A DNA stretch of 33,069 bases, taken from NCBI GenBank assembly GCA_014337915.1, contig QUBU01000025.1, positions 1 through 33,069 of the forward strand, given 5' to 3'. The first letter of the stretch is position 1; every line of letters starts with the position of its first letter. Below, one piece after another: positions 8,550 through 15,253 of this stretch. Made by a program: the position numbers and the translations under genes. The notes beneath the pieces were generated by a model that was not told the origin of the DNA, did not search any database, and worked only from the letters and a program-made list of their open reading frames with translations. The stretch comes from Gammaproteobacteria bacterium. GTDB taxonomy: Bacteria; Pseudomonadota; Gammaproteobacteria; Steroidobacterales; GCA-2729495.

Positions 8550-9941
8550 ATGGGCCTGTTGCCGACCGGTCGCCTGCGCGGCCTGCTGCTGTCGCTGTCC
8601 TGCCTGCTGCCGCTCGCCGCGGCGCCGGCGCTGTCACAGGGGCGCCCCGGTGGTCAGCAGGCGAAACCCGACCACTACGTGCTGGTGCATGCGGGCACGC
8701 TGCTCGCCGTGCCGCGCCAGAAGCCGCAGAGCCAGATGACGGTGATCGTGAAGAACGAGCGGATCGTCGGTGTCGCCAGGGGCTTCCTCACGGCCGCGCC
8801 GGATGCAGCCGCGGGTGCCACGACGCAGATCGTCGATCTCTCCGACCGCTTCGTGCTGCCGGGGCTGATGGATGCGCACGTGCACCTGGCCATGGAGTCG
8901 AGCTTCGGCCGCCACCGCGCCGAACGTGGTGACCGCAACCCGCCGACCGGCGCCGAGCGCGCGGTCAACGCCATCGAGTACTCGCGGCGCACGCTGGCCG
9001 CGGGCTTCACCACCGTGCGCGATGTCGGCTCCGATGACCAGTCCGTGTTCGCGGTACGCAACGCCATCAACGCCGGGCGCATGCTCGGCCCGCGCATCCT
9101 TGTCTCCGGCGGCGCGCTGGCCGCGACCGGCGGCCACGCCGACGGCCTGCCGCTCGACGCCACCGGCGACCCGCAGAAGCGGCTCGAGGACGGCACCTGC
9201 GATGGTCCCTACGAGTGCCGCCGTGCCGTGCGCTATGCCTACAAGCTCGGCGCCGATGTCATCAAGTTCACCGCCACCGGCGGCTTCAGCGGCAACACCG
9301 GCACCGAACCGGAGATGTTCCCCGACGAGATGGAGGCGATTGTCAGCACCGCCCACATCCTCGGCATGAAGGTCGCGGTGCACGCCTACTCGCCGGTGGC
9401 GATCCGCCAGGCCGTCGCCGCCGGGGTCGACTCGATCGAGCACGGCTTCCTGCTCGACGACGAGGGCATCCGCATGATGAAGGCCCGGGGCACCTGGCTG
9501 GTGCCGACCCTCTCGGCCAGCTACCCGCCGCCGATCTTCCGCGTGCCCAATCCCGAGTCCGTGCGCCTGCGCAACGAGTACAAGGCCTTCGAGCGCGCCT
9601 ACGCGGCCGGCGTCAACATCGCCTTCGGCACCGATGCCGGCACCTTCACCCACGGCGACAACGCCAAGGAATTCGAGCTCATGGTCAGGTTCGGCATGCC
9701 GGCAATGGAAGCGATCTACTGCGCGACCCTGTCCACCGCGAAGCTGTTCGGGCTCGACAAGGAAGCCGGCAGCATCGAGGCCGGCAAGGTCGCCGACCTG
9801 GTGGCCGTGAAGGCCAGCCCGCTGGACGACATCACGCAGCTGCGCCATGTCGACTTCGTCATGAAGAGCGGCAGGGTGGCGAAAAAGGACGGCGCGATGA
9901 CCGAGCCCTTCACCTATCCGCCGGTGGCGCTGTCGTTCTGA
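8550..9941 (+). CDS. secreted metal-dependent amidohydrolase (imidazolonepropionase-like)
   Basis: 463 residues from the ATG at 8550, which has GGAGGG seven bases upstream. An N-terminal signal peptide (MGLLPTGRLRGLLLSLSCLL...AAAPALSQG) predicts export. The body is an amidohydrolase-superfamily barrel: FVLPGLMDAHVHL (first HxH metal pair), ADVIKFTATGGFSG with the lysine likely to be carboxylated, KVAVHAYS and SIEHGFLLDD (further metal histidines), and AFGTDAGTFTHGDN (active-site aspartate). It ends in GSIEAGKVADLVAVKASPLDDI, typical of imidazolonepropionase-like/Xaa-Pro-dipeptidase-type members. Such exported enzymes hydrolyse dipeptides or other amides; the substrate is unknown. It is convergent with the TonB receptor gene, 25 bases away. 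Confidence 0.88.
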   Translation: MGLLPTGRLRGLLLSLSCLLPLAAAPALSQGRPGGQQAKPDHYVLVHAGTLLAVPRQKPQSQMTVIVKNERIVGVARGFLTAAPDAAAGATTQIVDLSDRFVLPGLMDAHVHLAMESSFGRHRAERGDRNPPTGAERAVNAIEYSRRTLAAGFTTVRDVGSDDQSVFAVRNAINAGRMLGPRILVSGGALAATGGHADGLPLDATGDPQKRLEDGTCDGPYECRRAVRYAYKLGADVIKFTATGGFSGNTGTEPEMFPDEMEAIVSTAHILGMKVAVHAYSPVAIRQAVAAGVDSIEHGFLLDDEGIRMMKARGTWLVPTLSASYPPPIFRVPNPESVRLRNEYKAFERAYAAGVNIAFGTDAGTFTHGDNAKEFELMVRFGMPAMEAIYCATLSTAKLFGLDKEAGSIEAGKVADLVAVKASPLDDITQLRHVDFVMKSGRVAKKDGAMTEPFTYPPVALSF

Positions 9942-9966
9942 GGGTGGGCAGCGAAACGATCAAGCA

Positions 9967-11976
9967 TCACTGCCTGCTCTCCCCTGGCTGCCAGATGAGC
10001 GTGGCCGCGTAGCTGCGGCCCGATTCCGGAAAGCCCTCGTCGTAATAATAGAGCCGGTCGCCCAGGTTCTGGCCCTCGACCAGCAGGCGCAGGCCACCGC
10101 CGAGGTCGAAGTCGAAGCCCGCCTCGAAGACGCCGAAGCCGGGCGTGGAACGGCTGCCGTTGCTGGTGCTGAGCCGGCCGTCCTCGGCCTTGAAACCGAG
10201 CCGCAGGCGGACGCGCGTGCCGAGCGCGGTCTCGCTCGCCAGCAGCAGCTTGTTGCGTGGCGTGTAGAGCGCCTGCACCTGGGGCTGCGAGAGATTGTCC
10301 ACGTCGACCAGGCTCCAGCCGAGGCCGAGCTCGCCGACCACGGGAAACGCCCGCGCCAGTGAAAGCTCGAAGCCCCGCCGGCGCTGGCGACCGACGTTTT
10401 GCAGCTGCGAGCAGGGCGGCGAAGTGCAGGCTGTGGCAGGCAGGCTCACGCTGCTGATGGCGTCGTCCAGCCAGCTGCCAAACACCGCAAACCGCGCGCT
10501 CGCGCCGGCCAGGCCGCCATCGACACCGATGTCCACATGGTCGGCCTGCTCCGCCTGCAGGCCCGGGTTGGGCAGCGCAGTGCCGAGACGATAGGAGTAG
10601 CGGTCCTTGAGCGTCGGGAAGCGGGTCTTGTGCGCCAGGTTGAGTCCGAAATTCCAGCCAGGCGTGAATCCCCAGCGCAGGCCGGCGGTGGCATTGATGG
10701 CGGCGTCGTCCTCGAGCGGAAACGGCGTGATGACGCCATTGACGTTGTTGTCGGCACGCCGGGCATCCAGGGCATTCCAGCCGAGGCCGAGGCTGCCGGT
10801 CACGCTCCCGCCCAACGCGCGGGTATGCTCCACGGCCAGCGACCAGCTGCGGTCCTCCATCTCCTCCGGTGGTTGCCCGGCGTCGTCCACCTCGCGATGC
10901 ACGTCGTCCTTGAAGTGGAGTACCGCGCGCGTTACGCCGGCTGCGCCGCCGGGAGAGAATTCGGCCTCGATGCTGCCACCATAGCTGTAGTCGTCGTAGT
11001 TGCTGTCGAAGGCATACGGCCGGTTCTGGGTGTCGTAGTTTGCGTTGTCATAGGACTGGATGCGGTTCTCGAAGCTGTCGTAATAGATGCGGGAGCGCAG
11101 CCAGAAGCCATCACTGACCGGCAACGCGCCGAGCAGGTAGACGTCCTCCTTGTCGTAGTACGGCCAGCGCCAGTACCGCGGGCGTACCTCCGTGGAAGTA
11201 CCTGCGTAGGGGGGTGTCCCCTTCCTGCCATCGAGGCGCGTGTAGTTGAGCTGCCACTGCGCGCCGCTGTCGCCCAGCCAGCCGAGCCTCACGCCAGTGG
11301 TCAGGTCACGGCTGTAGGAGTTCTCGCGCCGGCCGCCGTCTTCTGCCGGGCCGTACACCGCATCGGGTATGCGAAAGAAGTCCTGGTCCCGCAGGAAGGC
11401 CGAACCCTGCACATACCAGTTGCTGCCGCGGTAACCGACGCGGCCGCCTACATCGCTACGCTGCGAATCCCGGCTGTCGTCCGCCACCAGGCCCGCGCGC
11501 AGGCTGCTGGTGAACCCCGCGGCAGGCAGCGCGGTGACGACGTTGATGGCGCCGCCCAGCGCATTGGGTCCGTAAAGCACCGAGCCACCGGATTTGCTGA
11601 CGCGGATCTCGCTCACGTCGCCGACACCGAGGCGACCCAGGTCGATGTTGCCGTCATAGGGCACATAGACCGGTACACCGTCGATGAACAGCGGCACCTG
11701 GCGCGAGTCGTAGCCACGCAGCTGGATCAACGCCTCATTGCGACCGCCCACCCGCGTGACCGTGACGGCTGGCAGCAGGTCCAGGGCATCGGCCAGGTCG
11801 CGCCGGGCGGCGGAGTCGAGCTGCGGCGCCTCGATCAGGTCGGTCGGCAGCTGGCTCCCGGCTTCACGGTACGCGATGACTTCGACGACGCCGAGTTCGG
11901 CATCGGCGACGGCCGCGGTGGCGGCCGCCAGCAGGGCCGCCGCGCAGGCCAGGTGGTTTCGGGAACGGTTCTGCAT
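9967..11976 (-). CDS. TonB-dependent outer-membrane receptor, ModE-linked (putative molybdate/tungstate uptake)
   Basis: 669 residues with a signal peptide, an early TonB-box-like stretch (LGVVEVIAY), a plug domain (LADALDLLPAVTVTRVGG, IQLRGYDSRQVPLFIDGVPV, VLYGPNALGGAINVVT), and a beta-barrel ending in YAATLIWQPGESRQ. It is a small member, similar in size to vitamin B12- and catecholate-type receptors. The ATG at 11976 has GGAG six bases upstream. Its promoter region carries a strong ModE-type operator (12014-12037), and modA is immediately upstream on the same strand. This implies a role in molybdate, tungstate or metal-chelate uptake (inference). Cobalamin is less likely: only 92 bases separate it from modA, too few for a cobalamin riboswitch. 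Confidence 0.9.
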   Translation of the reverse strand: MQNRSRNHLACAAALLAAATAAVADAELGVVEVIAYREAGSQLPTDLIEAPQLDSAARRDLADALDLLPAVTVTRVGGRNEALIQLRGYDSRQVPLFIDGVPVYVPYDGNIDLGRLGVGDVSEIRVSKSGGSVLYGPNALGGAINVVTALPAAGFTSSLRAGLVADDSRDSQRSDVGGRVGYRGSNWYVQGSAFLRDQDFFRIPDAVYGPAEDGGRRENSYSRDLTTGVRLGWLGDSGAQWQLNYTRLDGRKGTPPYAGTSTEVRPRYWRWPYYDKEDVYLLGALPVSDGFWLRSRIYYDSFENRIQSYDNANYDTQNRPYAFDSNYDDYSYGGSIEAEFSPGGAAGVTRAVLHFKDDVHREVDDAGQPPEEMEDRSWSLAVEHTRALGGSVTGSLGLGWNALDARRADNNVNGVITPFPLEDDAAINATAGLRWGFTPGWNFGLNLAHKTRFPTLKDRYSYRLGTALPNPGLQAEQADHVDIGVDGGLAGASARFAVFGSWLDDAISSVSLPATACTSPPCSQLQNVGRQRRRGFELSLARAFPVVGELGLGWSLVDVDNLSQPQVQALYTPRNKLLLASETALGTRVRLRLGFKAEDGRLSTSNGSRSTPGFGVFEAGFDFDLGGGLRLLVEGQNLGDRLYYYDEGFPESGRSYAATLIWQPGESRQ

Positions 11977-12013
11977 GCATGACTCCGACAGGAATGTTGG
12001 CCAGGTGATGACT

Positions 12014-12037
12014 CGGTATATTTGTTTGTATATAGCG
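12014..12037 (-). promoter_or_regulatory. ModE-type operator before the TonB receptor gene
   Basis: On the plus strand CGGTATAT, eight bases, ATATAGCG. On the minus strand the left half extends to ATCGCTATATA, identical to the left half of the E. coli ModE consensus as I recall it, and the right half (ATATACCGA) is close to it. It is 38 bases upstream of the receptor's start codon, overlapping the likely promoter, so molybdate-loaded regulator would be expected to repress. Confidence 0.85.
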
Positions 12038-12068
12038 ATAGCCGGACGCAGGCGGTGGACGGGCCTGC

Positions 12069-12875
12069 CTAGCGGCCCTGCTTCAGTACCGTGAACCCAG
12101 CGGTGGTGAAGATGACTCCCGCCTCGGGCCCCGCCAGCCAGGCAAGGAACGCGGCGGCGGCCGGGCTGGCACCGCGGACCAGCGCCGCCGGGTAGACGAT
12201 CGGCGCGTGACTTTCCGGGGGAAACGTGGCGACCACGCGTACCCGTGGTTCGACCGCGGCATCGGTGGCGTAGACGACACCCAGGGGCGCCTCGCCCCGC
12301 GCGACGAAGGCCAGCGCTGCCCGCACGTTCTCGGCAGGCACCGTGCGATTCTCGACCGCCTGCCAGGCGCCCAGCGCCTGCAAGGCGGCCACGGCATAAC
12401 GCCCTGCGGGAACACCCTCCGGCTCGGCAATCGCCAGGCGTCCGCCGCTGCCCAGCGCCGCGGCAAGGTCGACGCCAGGCCGCAGGTCCACAACGACCCT
12501 GCTGCCGGCTGGCGCCACCAGCACCAGGCGGTTGCCCAGCAGGTCGCGACGGCTGGTGGCCTGCACGAGGCCACGCTCCTCGAGGTAGTCCATCCAGGCG
12601 CTGTCCGCGGAGATGAACAGGTCCGCTGCGGCACCGGACTCGATCTGCCTCGCAAGCACGGAACTCGCCGCGACCGAGAGCTTCACGGTCACGCCCTGTG
12701 CGGCCTCGTAGCCGCGGGCGCTCTCACCCAGCGACTCGGTGAGCGAAGCCGCCGCAAATACCGTGATGACCGGCCGGGCCGCTGTGGCTGGATGCGCCTG
12801 GGCCAGGCCAGCCAGCGTTCCGGCAAGCAGCACCAGCAGGCTGGCGACACGGCGTCTCATGGGGGAGCTTTTCAT
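12069..12875 (-). CDS. modA: molybdate ABC transporter, periplasmic binding protein
   Basis: ModA captures molybdate or tungstate in the periplasm and delivers it to ModBC. The protein has a signal peptide (RRRVASLLVLLAGTLAGLAQAHPATAA) and the family start ITVFAAASLTESLGE, in which Ser residues bind the oxyanion. SVAASSVLARQIESGAAADLFISAD follows, with SPAAAAFLAWLAGPEAGVIF near the C-terminus. The ATG at 12875 is chosen; a second in-frame ATG at 12860 would also give a good signal peptide. Neither has a Shine-Dalgarno sequence. The ModE-type operator is only 5 bases upstream of the first ATG, so the transcript may be leaderless or nearly so. Confidence 0.95.
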   Translation of the reverse strand: MKSSPMRRRVASLLVLLAGTLAGLAQAHPATAARPVITVFAAASLTESLGESARGYEAAQGVTVKLSVAASSVLARQIESGAAADLFISADSAWMDYLEERGLVQATSRRDLLGNRLVLVAPAGSRVVVDLRPGVDLAAALGSGGRLAIAEPEGVPAGRYAVAALQALGAWQAVENRTVPAENVRAALAFVARGEAPLGVVYATDAAVEPRVRVVATFPPESHAPIVYPAALVRGASPAAAAFLAWLAGPEAGVIFTTAGFTVLKQGR

Positions 12876-12880
12876 GGCTG

Positions 12881-12904
12881 CGCTATATCCTGATGGATAT
12901 AGAG
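12881..12904. promoter_or_regulatory. ModE-type operator between modA and modE
   Basis: CGCTATAT, eight bases, ATATAGAG, with a perfect 8-bp inner inverted repeat CTATATCC-TGAT-GGATATAG (12883-12902). It lies in the divergent region between modA (minus) and modE (plus) and is placed to control both. Confidence 0.9.
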
Positions 12905-12989
12905 CCTAATGGCCAGGGCGGGACCAGGCGATGACTTTTCGCAGGTCCACGCTAAGATCGCCGGGGTCGGGTCAGCATCGCGAGGGATC

Positions 12990-13439
12990 ATGGTCAACGT
13001 CCGCTTCCGGCTGGATTTCGCGCCCGGCGCGTCGGTGGGTCCCGGCAAGATCGACCTGCTGGCCGCCATCGACGCGGAGGGTTCGCTCTCGGCGGCGGCA
13101 CGCAGCGTCGGCATGAGCTACCGGCGCGCCTGGCTGCTGCTCGACAGCCTCAACGCCAGCTTCGACAGCCCGGTCACCCGTGCCAGCGTCGGCGGCCGCG
13201 GTGGCGGCGGTGTCCTGCTCACGCCTTTCGGCCGTGAACTGGTACGCCACTATCGCGAATTCGCCGCTGAGCTGGACGCACTCGCCAGCCGCCGCTGGGG
13301 CCGGATCGCCGTCCGCCATGGCGGCCCGCCGCGGCCTGCGCGCGGCAAGGGCACGGCACGCGGACCCACGCTGTCCACCGGCGTCACGGCCGTGGCGCGC
13401 CGGGGCCGTGGGCGCAAGCCCGCAGCGAAACAGCCTTGA
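12990..13439 (+). CDS. modE: one-domain ModE-type transcriptional regulator
   Basis: 149 residues from the ATG at 12990 (GAGGG four bases upstream); an upstream in-frame start at 12909 adds unrelated residues. The N-terminal 100 residues are the ModE winged-helix domain: GKIDLLAAIDAEGSLSAAAR, SYRRAWLLLDSLN (recognition helix region about 32-54), a Gly-rich wing (GGRGGGG) and LTPFGRELVRHYREF. Two-domain ModE proteins of about 260 residues also have paired Mop/TOBE domains that bind molybdate; these are missing here. A short basic tail (RRGRGRKPAAKQP) replaces them. Its last 56 bases overlap the 3' end of modC on the other strand. The three nearby ModE-type operators are its probable targets. 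How it senses molybdate is unclear. Confidence 0.88.
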   Translation: MVNVRFRLDFAPGASVGPGKIDLLAAIDAEGSLSAAARSVGMSYRRAWLLLDSLNASFDSPVTRASVGGRGGGGVLLTPFGRELVRHYREFAAELDALASRRWGRIAVRHGGPPRPARGKGTARGPTLSTGVTAVARRGRGRKPAAKQP

Positions 13440-14484
13440 CCAGCGCCCAGGCAGGCATGCCAGGAGCGAGGCCGAGTTCGGCCGCGGCCAGGGCCGTCAC
13501 CCGCGCCAGCACGATGACGCCACCGACATCCAGGCTCACCAGCCGCGAGTGAGGCGACTCGACATCCACGGCGGTCACCGTGCCGGCCAGCGCATTGCGT
13601 ACGCTCAGGCCCTGCGGCGGCTGCGTCGCCACGATCACTTCGCGCGCCAGCAGCTGCAGCCGCACCGCCATGCCCGGTGCCAGGCCCGCCGCGGGAACGC
13701 GCAGCCTGCCGGTGCCGGCACTGACAGTGGCGAGCCCGGTAGCGGCGTCCACCGCGGTGACCGTCGAGTCGAGCACCGCGCCGACGGCGGCCTCCCCGGC
13801 CAGCCGGCCCAGTGCCGGCTGCAGGACCACCTCGGCCAGCGGGCCGGCGGCTGCGACCCGGCCCTGCTCCATCAGCACGACATGGGTGGCGAGGCGCAGC
13901 ACCTCGTCGAGCTGGTGGCTGACGTAGAGCATCGGCAGGCGCCAGTGGTCGCGCAGCCGCTCAAGGTACGGCAGCACTTCCTCGCGGCGCGCGACATCCA
14001 GCGAAGCCAGTGGCTCGTCGAGCAGCAGCAGCCGCGGCTGCGCCAGCAGCGCCCGGCCCAGCGCTACGCGCTGGCGCTCCCCGCCTGACAGGCCGCGGGG
14101 CCGGCGTTCGAGCAGCGGGCCGAGGCCGAGCAGCGCGACGACATCATCGAAACCGATGCGCACCGCGGCGTGCTGGCGCCGCAGGCCGAACTCGAGGTTG
14201 CCGCGCACGTCGAGGTGCGGGAACAGCCGCGCGTCCTGGAACACATAGCCGAGGCGCCGCTGCTCGGCAGGCAGGTCGATGCCGGTCGCGGCATCGAACA
14301 GCAGTTCGCCATCGAGGCTGATACGGCCGGCATCGGGACGCAGCAGCCCGGCCACCGCATTGACCAGGCTGGTCTTGCCCGAGCCCGAGGCGCCGAACAG
14401 CGCCACCAGCGCCGGCGCCGGCGCGGCGAAGGCCGCGTCGAGCATGAACTCACCCAGGCGGCACTGGACGGAAACGTCGAGCAT
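13384..14484 (-). CDS. modC: molybdate ABC transporter, ATP-binding protein
   Basis: ModC energises molybdate import through ModB. The 366 residues contain Walker A GASGSGKTS (31-39), the signature LSGGERQRV (132-140), Walker B LLLLDEP (152-158), and the switch histidine His190 in YVSHQLDEV. A C-terminal region holds a Mop/TOBE domain (about 293-355, SVRNALAGTVTAV...GMPAWALVKAVSL) that can bind molybdate in this family. The start codon follows the modB stop directly (TGA then ATG), showing translational coupling. The final 18 codons are antisense to the end of modE; the last residues (RACAHGPGAPRP) look like extra tail. Confidence 0.95.
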   Translation of the reverse strand: MLDVSVQCRLGEFMLDAAFAAPAPALVALFGASGSGKTSLVNAVAGLLRPDAGRISLDGELLFDAATGIDLPAEQRRLGYVFQDARLFPHLDVRGNLEFGLRRQHAAVRIGFDDVVALLGLGPLLERRPRGLSGGERQRVALGRALLAQPRLLLLDEPLASLDVARREEVLPYLERLRDHWRLPMLYVSHQLDEVLRLATHVVLMEQGRVAAAGPLAEVVLQPALGRLAGEAAVGAVLDSTVTAVDAATGLATVSAGTGRLRVPAAGLAPGMAVRLQLLAREVIVATQPPQGLSVRNALAGTVTAVDVESPHSRLVSLDVGGVIVLARVTALAAAELGLAPGMPAWALVKAVSLRACAHGPGAPRP

Positions 14485-15171
14485 TCAGGGCCCCAGCAGC
14501 GCCCGCACGCGGCGCGCCAGCAGCTCGGCCAGTGCCAGGCCGGCGAAGCCCAGCGCAAAGGACAGCGCCGCGAGCCTTGCCGCCACCGCATCACCACCCG
14601 GCATCTGCAATGCCGTGTAGAGGGCCAGCGGCAGCGTGCGCGTCTCGCCGGGGATGTTGGACACGAAGGTGATCACCGCGCCGAATTCGCCAAGGCTGGC
14701 AGCGAAGGCGGTCACGGCGCCGGCCAGGATGCCGGGCAGCATCAGCGGCAGCGTGACACTGCGGAAGCGGTCGAAGGCCCCCGCTCCCAGCGTGCGGGCC
14801 GCGTCCTCCAGGCCCGGATCGATGTGCTCCAGCGAGACGCGGATGGCCCGCACCATGAGCGGGAAGGACATCACCGCGGTGGCCAGCGCGGCACCCGAGC
14901 GGCTGAACACCAGCTGCAGGCCGAACTGCTCATGCAGCCAGCCGCCGATCGGCCCGCGGTTGCCAAATAGCACCAGCAGCAGGTACCCCACTGCCACCGG
15001 CGGCAGCACCAGTGGCAGGTGCACGAAGGCGTCGAGCAAGGCGCGACCGGCAAAGCGCCCGCGCGCCAGCACCCAGGCCACGGCAATGGCCAGGGGCAGG
15101 CTGAAGAGGACGCTGCGGGTGGCCACGGCGAGGCTCAGCCCGAGCGCCTGCCACTCCATTTCGGTGAGCAC
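14485..15171 (-). CDS. modB: molybdate ABC transporter, permease
   Basis: Inner-membrane channel of the molybdate importer. From GTG at 15171 (GGGGTGA just upstream) it has 228 residues, a normal length, and begins like other ModB proteins (LTEMEWQALGLSLAVATRS). Several hydrophobic helices are visible, and the cytoplasmic coupling (EAA-type) loop is EDAARTLGAGAFDRFRSVTL followed by PLMLPGI. Alternatives are TTG at 15186 and ATG at 15159. modC follows without a gap. A ModE-type operator lies 17 bases upstream, so modBC is probably transcribed separately from modA. Confidence 0.94.
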   Translation of the reverse strand: MLTEMEWQALGLSLAVATRSVLFSLPLAIAVAWVLARGRFAGRALLDAFVHLPLVLPPVAVGYLLLVLFGNRGPIGGWLHEQFGLQLVFSRSGAALATAVMSFPLMVRAIRVSLEHIDPGLEDAARTLGAGAFDRFRSVTLPLMLPGILAGAVTAFAASLGEFGAVITFVSNIPGETRTLPLALYTALQMPGGDAVAARLAALSFALGFAGLALAELLARRVRALLGP

Positions 15172-15187
15172 AGGGTCACCCCGCAAG

Positions 15188-15211
15188 CGCTATATTGACC
15201 GCAGCATAGCG
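15188..15211 (-). promoter_or_regulatory. ModE-type operator before modBC
   Basis: CGCTATAT, eight bases, GCATAGCG, with outer 6-bp arms CGCTAT/ATAGCG forming a perfect inverted repeat. It has the same 24-bp length as the other two ModE-type sites and lies between the sulfatase stop and modB. It is the weakest of the three because the right half lacks TATAT. Confidence 0.75.
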
Positions 15212-15253
15212 GGCTGCCCCGGGGCAAGGAAGCCGCGCGACGGCGCGACCCGC

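Noticed and set aside
11977-12068. Cobalamin riboswitch before the TonB receptor
   Set aside because: Only 92 bases are available and they contain a ModE-type site, with no B12-box-like sequence.
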